From: Frankiaceae bacterium
GTDB taxonomy: Bacteria > Actinomycetota > Actinomycetes > Mycobacteriales > SCTD01
Assembly: GCA_947479995.1 (NCBI GenBank)
Contig: CANKBT010000096.1
Location: 1-9,958 of the forward strand
DNA: 9,958 bases
Reading direction: 5' to 3'
The translations under genes were made by a program, and so were the position numbers. The notes beneath the pieces were generated by a model. It saw only the letters and a list, made by a program, of their open reading frames with translations. It had not been told where the DNA came from and made no database searches. Position 1 is the first letter of the stretch. Every line of letters begins with the position of its first letter. Shown here piece after piece: positions 1-7,054 of the stretch.

Positions 1-655
1 CGGCCGCGACAGCGCCTCGACCGTCGCGCGGGTGGCCGACCGCCTGTTCGACGAGCAGCCGCGCGCCTCGCGGGAGGCCGGGCTCGGCGCCCTGCAGGTC
101 TGGTCGGCGCTGCTGGAGCGGTCCGGCCGCGGGCGCGGCGACCGCGAGCTGGCGGTGCTGTTCACCGACCTGGTCGGCTTCTCCGACTGGTCGCTGCGGG
201 CGGGCGACGACGACACGCTGCACCTGCTGCGGGTCGTCGCGCAGGTGCTCGAGCCGGCCGTCACCGCGCACCGCGGGCGGGTCGTCAAGCGCATGGGCGA
301 CGGCCTCATGGCCGTCTTCCCCGGCCCGCAGCAGGCCTTCGACGCCGTGGTCGCCGCGCGGGCGGGGCTCGCGCAGGTCGAGGTGGCCGGCTACGCGCCG
401 CACCTGCGCGCCGGGCTGCACACCGGGCGGCCGCGGGCCATCGGCGACGACTACCTCGGCGTCGACGTCAACATCGCGGCCCGCCTCGCCCAGCGCGCCG
501 GCGCCGACGAGCTGCTGGTCTCGGACACCGCGCTGGCGGGCCTGGACCCCGAGCGCGTGAGCTGCCGGCGCAAGAAGACCTTCGGGTGGACGCGGACCAA
601 GGGCGTGCCGGACGACCTGGTCGTGTACGCCGCGGCGCCGCGCCCGGGCCCCTGA
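1..655 (+). CDS. Class III adenylate cyclase domain protein (5' end outside window)
   Basis: Predicted to make cAMP from ATP. The reading frame is open to the left edge, so the true start lies outside; the GTG at 32 is only the first in-window candidate, and residue numbers here count from it. The catalytic domain spans about residues 38-165. Visible class III residues are the first metal-binding Asp in FTDLVGFS (D46), the adenine-selecting Lys and second metal Asp in VVKRMGDG (K86, D90), an adenine-contacting Asp in DYLG (D140), and the transition-state Asn and Arg in VNIAARL (N147, R151). All key positions are present, so an active ATP cyclase is likely. No transmembrane segment is visible in this part. 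The C-terminal tail is basic (CRRKKTFGWTRTKG). It ends 20 bp before glpD on the same strand, so the two may be co-transcribed. Class III membership is firm from the motifs; cellular role and missing N-terminal domain are unknown. Confidence 0.9.
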   Translation, partial: GRDSASTVARVADRLFDEQPRASREAGLGALQVWSALLERSGRGRGDRELAVLFTDLVGFSDWSLRAGDDDTLHLLRVVAQVLEPAVTAHRGRVVKRMGDGLMAVFPGPQQAFDAVVAARAGLAQVEVAGYAPHLRAGLHTGRPRAIGDDYLGVDVNIAARLAQRAGADELLVSDTALAGLDPERVSCRRKKTFGWTRTKGVPDDLVVYAAAPRPGP

Positions 656-675
656 CCGGTGGCAGACTCGGCGGC

Positions 676-2370
676 GTGAGCAGCACCCGGAGCTTCTCCG
701 TGCGCACCCGGTCCGCCGACCTCGACGACGCGACCGGCGGTCCGCCGCTCGACGTGCTCGTCGTCGGCATGGGGGCGACCGGCGCGGGCGTCGCGCTCGA
801 CGCCGCCAGCCGCGGGCTGCGCGTGCTCGTGGTCGACATGGGCGACGTCGCGAGCGGCACCTCCAGCAAGAGCAGCAAGCTGGTGCACGGGGGCCTGCGC
901 TACCTGGAGAACTACGAGTTCGGCCTGGTGCGCGAGGGCGTCGTCGAGCGGCAGCTGCTCATGCGCCTCGCGCCGCACCTCGTGCGGCCGATGGACTTCC
1001 TCTACCCGGTGTGGCCCGACACCGCCCGGCGCCGCCTGCTCGGCCTCGGCCTGTCGACGTACGACGTCTTCGCGCTGGCGAACACGGGCGGGTCGGCGGT
1101 GCGGCGGCACAGTCGCATCGACGCCGAGGAGGCGGTCGCCCTCGCGCCCGCGCTGGCCGACAGCGGGCTCGCCTACTCCTACCTCTACGGCGACTGCGCC
1201 ACCGACGACGCCCGGCTCGTGCTCGCGGTCGTGCAGGCCGCCCGCCGCTTCGGCGCGCTCGTCGCGTCGTACGCCGAGGTCACCGGCCTGAGCAAGGGCC
1301 CCGACGGGCGGGTCGACGGCGCGCAGCTGCACGACCGGCTCGACGACCGGGTGCTGCAGGTGCGCGCCCGGCACGTCGTCAACGCCACGGGCGTCTGGGT
1401 CGACCAGCTGCAGGGGCTCGAGGAGCCCGGCCGCCCGGGCGTCGTGCAGCCGAGCAAGGGCGTGCACGTCGTCGTGCCGCACGACCGGCTGCCGCTGCGC
1501 GACACCAGCGTGCTGCTGCCGAGCAAGCAGGGCGACGGCCGCTCGATGTTCGCCATCCCGTGGGGCCGCCAGACGATCCTCGGCACCACCGACACGCCGT
1601 ACGACGGCGCGCTCGCGGACCTCTCGCTCACCGCGGAGGACCTCGACTACGTGCTGGCCGCCGGCAACGCCGTCTTCCGCACCGGGCTCACCGCCGACGA
1701 CGTGCTCGGCGCCTGGGCCGGCGTCCGGCCGCTGATCAAGCAGCCGGCGTCGGGCGACGGGTCGATGAGCGACATCAGCCGCCGGCACACGCTCGTCGAG
1801 GGCGCCGGCGGGCTGCTGACCATCACCGGCGGCAAGCTGACGACGTACCGCCGGATGGCCAAGGACGTCGTCGACCGCGTCGTGGAGCGCGACGGCCGCC
1901 GGGCGCGGTGCCGCACCGACGAGATCGCGCTGTCCGGGCGGCTCGACGTGCCGCTGCTGCTCGACGAGGTGCGCGCCGCCGCCGTGCCGCTCGGGCTCGA
2001 CGACGAGGTCGCGCGCTCGCTGGTGCGCCAGCTCGGCGAGCGGGCGACCGACGTGCTGCAGCTCGTCGCGGCCGACACCCGCCTCGGCGAGCGGCTCACG
2101 CCGCACGCGCCGCACATCGCCGCGGAGGTCGTGCACGCCGCCCGGGCCGAGGGCGCCGCGACGCTCGAGGACGCCTACGGCCGCCGCATGCGGCTGTCGC
2201 TGCGCGAGCGCGACGCCGGCCTGCCCGGCGCCCTGCGCGCGGCCCGGCTGCTGGCGGCCGAGACCGGCCGCGACGACGCCTGGGCGCAGGCGCAGGTCGG
2301 GGCGTACGCCGAGGCCGTGCGCCGCGAGCGCGGCGTGCTCGGGCTGGCCGAGCCGGCGCTGCTGCCCTAG
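676..2370 (+). CDS. glpD: FAD-dependent glycerol-3-phosphate dehydrogenase
   Basis: Oxidises sn-glycerol 3-phosphate to dihydroxyacetone phosphate at the membrane, passing electrons through FAD to quinone; central to glycerol use and lipid turnover. The product is 564 aa, within the usual GlpD range. The N-terminal Rossmann FAD site is GMGATGAG (G31, G33, G36), followed by the family block SGTSSKSSKLVHGGLRYL at about 60-77. The second GlpD signature, GGKLTTYRRMA, starts at residue 385, and a C-terminal DAO_C-type helical domain follows. The frame extends upstream into the cyclase gene, so I chose the GTG at 676, which gives the normal short lead before the Rossmann fold; an in-frame GTG at 700 is a possible alternative. 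No clear Shine-Dalgarno is seen; CAGACT (663-668) lies 7 nt before the GTG and could be a weak -10 for a leaderless start. It could also be read through from the cyclase gene. Confidence 0.95.
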   Translation: MSSTRSFSVRTRSADLDDATGGPPLDVLVVGMGATGAGVALDAASRGLRVLVVDMGDVASGTSSKSSKLVHGGLRYLENYEFGLVREGVVERQLLMRLAPHLVRPMDFLYPVWPDTARRRLLGLGLSTYDVFALANTGGSAVRRHSRIDAEEAVALAPALADSGLAYSYLYGDCATDDARLVLAVVQAARRFGALVASYAEVTGLSKGPDGRVDGAQLHDRLDDRVLQVRARHVVNATGVWVDQLQGLEEPGRPGVVQPSKGVHVVVPHDRLPLRDTSVLLPSKQGDGRSMFAIPWGRQTILGTTDTPYDGALADLSLTAEDLDYVLAAGNAVFRTGLTADDVLGAWAGVRPLIKQPASGDGSMSDISRRHTLVEGAGGLLTITGGKLTTYRRMAKDVVDRVVERDGRRARCRTDEIALSGRLDVPLLLDEVRAAAVPLGLDDEVARSLVRQLGERATDVLQLVAADTRLGERLTPHAPHIAAEVVHAARAEGAATLEDAYGRRMRLSLRERDAGLPGALRAARLLAAETGRDDAWAQAQVGAYAEAVRRERGVLGLAEPALLP

Positions 2371-2403
2371 CGGCCGCCCGGGCGCGCCCGGCCCTCGCGG
2401 CCG
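2371..2403. terminator. GC-rich hairpin between convergent glpD and helY (possible bidirectional terminator)
   Basis: The 34-bp gap between the two convergent stop codons holds a perfect 14-bp palindrome, CCGGGCGCGCCCGG (2378-2391), flanked by CGGCCG at 2371-2376 and again at 2398-2403, which can pair as an outer stem. There is no T tract on either side, so intrinsic termination is unproven. Position between two convergent genes is the main support, and palindromes of this kind also arise by chance at this base composition. Confidence 0.35.
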
Positions 2404-2404
2404 G

Positions 2405-5086
2405 TCAGCCGACCGAGCTGTAGGCGATGACGCCGCGGCGCACCGCCTTGACGGCCGCGCGGGCGGTGGGGCCGACCGGCGAGCCGCCCGCCTCGGCCAC
2501 GTCGGCGACCTGGCCGAGCAGGTCGACCAGCTGCTTGCACCAGCGGACGAAGTCGCCGGCCGTCAGCTCGCGCTCGTCGGCCAGCACCTGCTCGAGCGTC
2601 GCCCCGCCCGCCCAGCGCCAGGCCACCCACGCGAAGCCCGGGTCGGGCTCGCGCGTGAAGGCGACGCGGTGCTCGGCCTCGACCTGCGCCAGGCGCGACC
2701 ACGTGCGGGCCGTGCCGCGCAGGGCGGTCGTCACCGCCCCGCCGGGCGGCGGCGTGCCGGCCTCGTCGGCGCGCCGGGCCTCGTAGACCAGCGCGCTCAC
2801 GGCGCCGGCGAGCTCCTGCGGGGTCAGGCCGTCCCAGAGCCCCTCGCGCAGGCACTCCACGACGAGCAGGTCGGCCTCGCTGTAGACCCGCGCCAGCTGC
2901 GAGCCGGTCGGGGTGACCTCCTCGCCGCGCAGGTAGCCCTCCTGCTCCAGCACCGCGCAGACCCGGTCGAAGGTGCGGGCGATCGAGTGGGTCTTGCCCT
3001 GCACCTTGCGCTCGAGGGCGTCGGTCTCGGCGCGCAGCCGCGTCCAGCGCTCGCCCCAGCGCAGGTGCTGCTCGCGGTCGTCGCAGCCGTGCACCGGGTG
3101 GCGGCGCAGCGCCGCGCGCAGCTGCTGCAGCTCGCGGTCGTCCGCGGCGCCCGAGCGGCGCTTCGCGGGCTTGCCGGCCGGAGTGCGCTGCAGGGCCCGC
3201 AGCGAGCTGGCCAGGTCGCGGCGGTCCTGCGCCGAGCGGGGGTTGAAGCCCCGCGGCACCCTCACGCGCCCGACCGGCTCGACGGGGTGCGGGAAGTCCG
3301 CGCTCGACAGCCGGCCGGCCCACCGGTCCTCGGTGACCACGAGCGGGTGGACGTCGCCGCCCACGCCGACGCCCGGGTCGACGACGACCGCCAGGCCCGA
3401 GCGCTTGCCCTGCGGCACCCGCACGACGTCGCCGGGCTGCAGCCGCTCCAGCGACTGCGCCGCCTCGGCCCGGCGGTGCGCCGCGCCCTGCTTGGCCAGC
3501 GCCTTCTCGCGCTCGGCGACCTGCTGGCGCAGCCGGGCGTACTCGCGCACGTCGCCGAGGTGGCAGGCCATCGACTCCTCGTAGCCGGCCAGCGCCTCGA
3601 GGCCGCGCGTGACCTGCCGGGCCAGGCCGACGACGCTGCGGTCGGCCTGGAACTGCGCGAACGAGCTCTCCAGCAGCGCGCGGGCCTGCTCGCGCCCGAC
3701 GGCGCCGACCAGGTTGACCGCCATGTTGTACGACGGCCGGAAGCTCGACCGGAGCGGGTAGGTGCGGGTGCTGGCCAGGCCGGCCAGGTGCACCGGGTCG
3801 AAGCCCTGCTGCCACAGCACGACGGCGTGGCCCTCGACGTCGATGCCGCGGCGGCCGGCGCGGCCGGTGAGCTGGGTGTACTCCCCCGGCGTGACGTCGG
3901 CGTGCGCCTCGCCGTTCCACTTCACCAGCTTCTCCAGCACGACCGAGCGGGCCGGCATGTTGACGCCGAGCGCGAGCGTCTCGGTGGCGAAGACCGCCTT
4001 GACCAGGCCCTCGGCGAACAGCTCCTCGACGACCTCCTTGAACGACGGGAGCATGCCGGCGTGGTGGGCGGCGATGCCGCGCTGCAGCCCCTCGAGCCAC
4101 TCCCAGTAGCCGAGCACCCGCAGGTCCTCGTGCGGCACGTCGCGGGTGCGCCGCTCGACGTGCAGGCGGACGCGCTCGGCGTCGGCGTCCGACAGCAGCC
4201 GCAGGCCCGAGCGCAGGCACTGCTCGACGGCGTCCTGGCAGCCGGCCCGGCTGAACACGAACGTGATCGCCGGCAGCAGCCCGTCGCGGTCGAGTCGCTC
4301 GAGCACCTCGGGGCGGCGCAGGGCGGGACGGCGCTGCGGGCCGTCCCCCCGGCGCGGGACGCGCTGGCGCTCCTCGCGGGCGCGTCGCACCAGGTCGGGG
4401 TTGACGTCGTCGCCGGCGAACAGGTCGACCAGGCGCGACCCCACCAGGACGTGCTGGAACAGCGGCACCGGCCGGTGCTCCTCGACGACCACCTCGGTGT
4501 CGCCGCGGACGGTGACCAGCCACTCGGCGAACTCCTCGGCGTTGCTCACGGTCGCCGACAGCGACACCAGCGCGACGTCCTCGGGCAGGTGGATGATCAC
4601 CTCCTCCCACACGGCGCCACGGGCGCGGTCGGCGAGGTAGTGCACCTCGTCCATGACCACGTGCGAGAGCCCGCGCAGGCCGGGGCTGCCGGCGTAGAGC
4701 ATGTTGCGCAGCACCTCGGTGGTCATGACGACCACGTCGGCGTCGCCGTTGACGGCGGTGTCGCCGGTGAGCAGGCCGACCCGCTCGGCGCCGTAGCGGG
4801 CGCGCAGGTCTGCGTACTTCTGGTTGCTCAGGGCCTTGATCGGCGTCGTGTAGAAGCACTTGCCGCCGCGGGCGAGCGCGAGGTGCACGGCGAACTCGCC
4901 GACGACGGTCTTGCCGGCGCCGGTCGGCGCGGCGACGAGCACGCCGCGGCCGTCCTCGAGCGCGCGGCAGGCGGTGCGCTGGAAGGCGTCGAGGCCGAAC
5001 GGGTAGCCGGTCTCGAAGGCCGTCAGCTGCGGACCGACCTGGTTCTTGCGGAACGCCGCGTAGCGCTCCGCCGGGGAGGCGGTCAC
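2405..5086 (-). CDS. helY: HelY-type Ski2/Mtr4-like DEVH-box helicase
   Basis: Superfamily 2 ATP-dependent helicase of the Ski2/Mtr4 group, expected to act on RNA in the cytoplasm; the exact substrate in actinobacteria is not settled. The product is 893 aa, close to M. tuberculosis HelY (Rv2092c, about 906 aa). Visible in order: Q-motif Gln (Q36), Walker A APTGAGKT (53-60), TTPIKALSNQ (80-89), DEVH (146-149), SAT (177-179), then in the second RecA domain ATETLALGVNMPAR and QLTGRAGRRGID (about 405-417). A beta-rich arch-like segment follows (LQPGDVVRVPQGKRSG), and a C-terminal DSHCT domain covers roughly the last 180 residues. The GTG start at 5086 places the Q motif normally. tatC ends 28 nt upstream on the same strand. 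A TANNNT box sits 6 nt before the GTG and no Shine-Dalgarno is evident, so it may have its own leaderless promoter besides read-through from tatC. Confidence 0.94.
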   Translation of the reverse strand: MTASPAERYAAFRKNQVGPQLTAFETGYPFGLDAFQRTACRALEDGRGVLVAAPTGAGKTVVGEFAVHLALARGGKCFYTTPIKALSNQKYADLRARYGAERVGLLTGDTAVNGDADVVVMTTEVLRNMLYAGSPGLRGLSHVVMDEVHYLADRARGAVWEEVIIHLPEDVALVSLSATVSNAEEFAEWLVTVRGDTEVVVEEHRPVPLFQHVLVGSRLVDLFAGDDVNPDLVRRAREERQRVPRRGDGPQRRPALRRPEVLERLDRDGLLPAITFVFSRAGCQDAVEQCLRSGLRLLSDADAERVRLHVERRTRDVPHEDLRVLGYWEWLEGLQRGIAAHHAGMLPSFKEVVEELFAEGLVKAVFATETLALGVNMPARSVVLEKLVKWNGEAHADVTPGEYTQLTGRAGRRGIDVEGHAVVLWQQGFDPVHLAGLASTRTYPLRSSFRPSYNMAVNLVGAVGREQARALLESSFAQFQADRSVVGLARQVTRGLEALAGYEESMACHLGDVREYARLRQQVAEREKALAKQGAAHRRAEAAQSLERLQPGDVVRVPQGKRSGLAVVVDPGVGVGGDVHPLVVTEDRWAGRLSSADFPHPVEPVGRVRVPRGFNPRSAQDRRDLASSLRALQRTPAGKPAKRRSGAADDRELQQLRAALRRHPVHGCDDREQHLRWGERWTRLRAETDALERKVQGKTHSIARTFDRVCAVLEQEGYLRGEEVTPTGSQLARVYSEADLLVVECLREGLWDGLTPQELAGAVSALVYEARRADEAGTPPPGGAVTTALRGTARTWSRLAQVEAEHRVAFTREPDPGFAWVAWRWAGGATLEQVLADERELTAGDFVRWCKQLVDLLGQVADVAEAGGSPVGPTARAAVKAVRRGVIAYSSVG

Positions 5087-5098
5087 CCCGTCAGGCTA
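5087..5098 (-). promoter_or_regulatory. Putative leaderless -10 promoter element of helY
   Basis: Reading the minus strand, TAGCCT (5098-5093) is followed by six bases and then the GTG start at 5086. A -10 hexamer of TANNNT form at this distance puts the transcription start on the start codon, the usual actinobacterial leaderless layout. No convincing -35 was found. It lies in the 28-nt gap after the tatC stop. Confidence 0.45.
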
Positions 5099-5114
5099 GG
5101 CGCTGGCGCGCGGG

Positions 5115-5954
5115 CTACACGTCGAGGCGCGACGGGGTGAGGTCGACCTGCGAGGCCTCGTCGTCGGCGAGCTGCGCGTCGGGGTGCGCGGCCGCCTTGC
5201 GGCGGGCCCGGCGCTCGCGCAGCCGGGCGCCCAGGATGCACACCTCGTACAGCCCGTAGAGCGGCACGGCCATGATCACGAAGGTGAACGGGTCCTGCGA
5301 CGGGGTGAGCACGGCGGCCGCCGCGAAGATCGCGACGACCATGCCGCGGCGCCAGGAGCGCATCCGCGCCGCCGGGAAGACGCCGACGAGGTTGAGGAAG
5401 GCCACGACCACCGGGAACAGGAAGGCGAAGCCGAAGGCCAGCAGCGTCAGCGTGACGAAGTTGAGGTAGTCCTTCACGCCGAGCAGGTTGGTGAGGTCGT
5501 CGCCGCCGACGGTGAGCAGGAAGTTCAGGCCCTTGTCGAGCGTGAGGTAGGCCATCGTCACGCCGACGCCGAACAGCAGCAGCGAGGCGCCGAGGAAGCC
5601 CGCGGCGTAGCGGCGCTCGTGGCGGTGCAGCGCCGGGGTGATGAACGCGCCGAGGTGGTAGAGCCACACCGGGCTCGAGAAGACCGCGCCGGCGATGAAC
5701 GCCGTGCGCAGGCGCACCGCGAACTCCTCGAACGGCCCGAAGGCGAACAGCTGGTCGTTGCTGCGGCCGGCCTCGGTGCGCAGGTAGGGCTGGCGCAGGA
5801 AGTCCAGGATCGGTTCCCACAGCACGAAGCACACGACGACCGCGACGGTCAGCGCGAGCATCGACCAGCCGGCGCGGTTGCGGAACTCGCGCAGGTGCTC
5901 GACGAGGGGCATGCGCCCGTCGGCGGGACGGGGCGCGCCGGCCTTCACCGCCAC
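5115..5954 (-). CDS. tatC: Twin-arginine translocase subunit TatC
   Basis: Multi-spanning membrane receptor of the Tat pathway, which binds twin-arginine signal peptides and recruits TatA to export folded proteins. The product is 279 aa with six predicted membrane helices. The N-terminal cytoplasmic signature MPLVEHLREFRNR (15-27) carries the conserved HLxExR-type residues. The region after the first periplasmic loop shows FAFGPFEEF and the family block SSPVWLYHLGAFITPALHRHERR-like sequence. The late conserved motif LTPSQDPFTF precedes the last two helices. The C-terminal tail is charged (LRERRARRK then acidic). Start taken as GTG 5954, 13 nt after the tatA stop; a GTG two codons later (5948) or the ATG at 5912, immediately before the conserved block, are alternatives, and none has a clear Shine-Dalgarno. 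It is almost certainly co-transcribed with tatA. Confidence 0.95.
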   Translation of the reverse strand: MAVKAGAPRPADGRMPLVEHLREFRNRAGWSMLALTVAVVVCFVLWEPILDFLRQPYLRTEAGRSNDQLFAFGPFEEFAVRLRTAFIAGAVFSSPVWLYHLGAFITPALHRHERRYAAGFLGASLLLFGVGVTMAYLTLDKGLNFLLTVGGDDLTNLLGVKDYLNFVTLTLLAFGFAFLFPVVVAFLNLVGVFPAARMRSWRRGMVVAIFAAAAVLTPSQDPFTFVIMAVPLYGLYEVCILGARLRERRARRKAAAHPDAQLADDEASQVDLTPSRLDV

Positions 5955-5967
5955 GAGGCGCCCGCCA

Positions 5968-6267
5968 CTACGGGCGGGGCTGCTGCTGGGGCTGTGCCAC
6001 CGGCGCCTCGTCGACGCGGGGCGCGACCGACGGCTGCTCGAGCGCCGCGGGGGCGACCGGGGCGGCGGGCGTGGCCGGCGCGGCCTGGGTGGCGGTCGTC
6101 TCGGCGTCGCGCTTGGCGTCGTCGTCGCGCAGGCCCTTGGTCTCGGCCTTGAAGATCCGCACCGACTTGCCCAGCGAGCGGGTCGCCTCGGGGAGCTTCT
6201 TGTAGCCGAACAGGAGCATGATCAGCACGGCGACGAGGATCAGCTCCCATCCACCGGGGAGGTTCAT
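5968..6267 (-). CDS. tatA: Twin-arginine translocase subunit TatA
   Basis: Small pore-forming subunit of the Tat export system. The product is 99 aa: a single membrane helix at about residues 7-20 with the characteristic polar residue E8, the hinge FG (F20-G21), then the amphipathic helix KKLPEATRSLGKSVRIFKAE, and a long disordered Ala/Pro/Gln-rich tail. The LGKSxRxFKxE pattern is typical of actinobacterial TatA. The ATG start at 6267 is supported by a good AGGAGA Shine-Dalgarno 6 nt upstream. It lies directly upstream of tatC. A distinct TatB is not present in the window; TatB in actinobacteria is usually encoded elsewhere. Confidence 0.95.
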   Translation of the reverse strand: MNLPGGWELILVAVLIMLLFGYKKLPEATRSLGKSVRIFKAETKGLRDDDAKRDAETTATQAAPATPAAPVAPAALEQPSVAPRVDEAPVAQPQQQPRP

Positions 6268-6273
6268 GTGGGC

Positions 6274-6279
6274 TCTCCT
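6274..6279 (-). promoter_or_regulatory. Shine-Dalgarno sequence of tatA
   Basis: The minus strand reads AGGAGA, followed by six bases and the ATG at 6267. This fixes the tatA start. A TACCGT hexamer (6319-6314) about 46 nt before the ATG is a weak -10 candidate for a tatA promoter with a conventional leader; no good -35 matches it. Confidence 0.7.
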
Positions 6280-6327
6280 AAGCGCGCGTCGGTCGGGTCG
6301 TGCTCAGGGCCACACGGTACGCCGTCG

Positions 6328-6579
6328 TCAGGCCCCTGACCCGCTGGCGCGGTGACGGGAGGGCGACGGGCGGGTGTCGAGCCGGGGGCCGGCTCCCGGG
6401 CCGGTCGCGGGCGGCGGCTGCACGCGGGCGGCGGCGTCGGCCAGCCCGGCGGCCACCTCCCCCAGGCCCTTGACCGCCTGGAGCAGGCCCTTGACCCGCC
6501 CGTACAGGCGCAGGGCGACGAGCACGAGCACGACGAGCACCAGCGCGGCGAGCGCGACGTCGACGAGGACCCAGGGCAC
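6328..6579 (-). CDS. Small single-span membrane protein of unknown function, TatA/TatB-like in topology
   Basis: 83-aa product not assigned to a family. Residues 3-23 form one hydrophobic helix with a single acidic residue (D7). Residues 24-53 form a predicted amphipathic helix containing the near-repeated heptad VKGLLQA/VKGLGEV, followed by a Pro/Gly/Arg-rich, probably disordered tail. This order (membrane helix, amphipathic helix, flexible tail) resembles TatA/TatB, but the diagnostic FG-KKLPE hinge is missing, so this is likeness of shape only. It lies 60 bp upstream of tatA and 44 bp downstream of the zinc-ribbon gene, all on the minus strand. The GTG start at 6579 is supported by a TAGGGT box 6 nt upstream, a leaderless-type start. 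Strand, start signal and codon pattern make it likely to be real; function is unknown. Confidence 0.7.
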   Translation of the reverse strand: MPWVLVDVALAALVLVVLVLVALRLYGRVKGLLQAVKGLGEVAAGLADAAARVQPPPATGPGAGPRLDTRPSPSRHRASGSGA

Positions 6580-6591
6580 GCGCCGACCCTA
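6580..6591 (-). promoter_or_regulatory. Putative leaderless -10 element of the small membrane protein gene
   Basis: On the minus strand TAGGGT (6591-6586) is followed by six bases and the GTG at 6579, the same spacing as at helY. No Shine-Dalgarno is present. It would make this gene, and perhaps tatA-tatC behind it, transcribable apart from pafBC. Confidence 0.45.
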
Positions 6592-6623
6592 GCCCGCGGC
6601 GGGGGCGCCCGGTCGGGGGCGCG

Positions 6624-6956
6624 TCAGCTGCGGACGGGCGCCTGCGCGGCGGCGGCCAGCAGGTCGGTGTCGCCCAGGCGCAGGGCGAAGTCGAGCAGGT
6701 CGTCGTAGTCGAGCGCCGGGCCCGCCTTGGGCTCGAGCACCTCGGCCGGCAGGTCCCACACCTCGGGGGTGACGCCGCCGCTGATGAGCAGCGCCACGAC
6801 GTGGTCGTCGGCGGGCTTGCGCACCTCGTCGCCGCACTCCGGGCAGCCGAAGGCGTAGTACGACAGGTCCGCCGAGGAGCAGACCCGCAGCGCCACGTCG
6901 GCCGACGTCAGCTCGACCGCCCCGCAGGACGGGCAGGAGGCCTTGATCGTGGTCAT
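6624..6956 (-). CDS. Small zinc-ribbon-like protein of unknown function
   Basis: 110-aa product. The N-terminal half has two CPxC knuckles, C8-P-S-C11 and C38-P-E-C41, 26 residues apart, which would bind one zinc ion in a zinc-ribbon fold. The second half is acidic and predicted helical (VTPEVWDLPAEVLE, DYDDLLDFALRLGD). The sequence has the look of conserved actinobacterial hypothetical proteins; I cannot assign a function. The ATG start at 6956 has a strong purine-rich Shine-Dalgarno (GGAGAGGGAG, 6970-6961). It lies 97 bp after the pafC stop on the same strand, so it may be read from the pafBC transcript. Cytoplasmic, with no signal peptide or membrane helix. A nucleic-acid or protein adaptor role is typical of such folds, but that is inference. 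Confidence 0.82.
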   Translation of the reverse strand: MTTIKASCPSCGAVELTSADVALRVCSSADLSYYAFGCPECGDEVRKPADDHVVALLISGGVTPEVWDLPAEVLEPKAGPALDYDDLLDFALRLGDTDLLAAAAQAPVRS

Positions 6957-6960
6957 GTCG

Positions 6961-6970
6961 CTCCCTCTCC
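6961..6970 (-). promoter_or_regulatory. Shine-Dalgarno sequence of the zinc-ribbon gene
   Basis: The minus strand reads GGAGAGGGAG, then four bases, then ATG at 6956. The long upstream frame continuous with this gene is spurious, because it runs antisense-frame through pafC; this ribosome site defines the real start. The remainder of the gap to pafC (6971-7054) shows GC-rich short repeats such as tandem GAGCGCC (7023-7036) and the palindrome GCCCCGGGGC (7042-7051), but no clear promoter. Confidence 0.65.
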
Positions 6971-7054
6971 GGTGCGCCGCTCTGGCGACACCCGGGGCAT
7001 CGGCACGACCCGCGCCGAACCTGAGCGCCGAGCGCCGGGCGGCCCCGGGGCGCC

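Noticed and set aside
586..675. ATG at 586 as the glpD start
   Set aside because: It lies inside the cyclase gene and adds a Gly/Arg-rich lead not expected in GlpD; GTG 676 gives the normal N-terminus.
451..2136. Long minus-strand open frame opposite glpD
   Set aside because: It is antisense to a gene with clear GlpD motifs and is low-complexity (Arg/Ala/Val/His-rich). Long antisense frames are expected at this G+C content.
2367..4859. 830-codon minus-strand frame overlapping helY in another frame
   Set aside because: The translation is Arg/Ala/Pro/Gly-rich with no motif; it is the alternative frame of helY.
5041..5056. GTTC...GAAC inverted pair near the helY start as a second SOS box
   Set aside because: The half sites are in the opposite order (GTTC before GAAC) with 5-nt spacing, and it lies inside the helY coding region.
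2669..5140. 823-codon plus-strand open frame opposite helY
   Set aside because: It is the shadow of helY, which carries all helicase motifs; the translation has no recognisable domain and is dominated by Ala, Arg, Leu and Gln.
7023..7054. GC-rich repeats after the pafC stop as a terminator
   Set aside because: Stems are short and imperfect, there is no T tract, and the downstream zinc-ribbon gene seems to depend on read-through.
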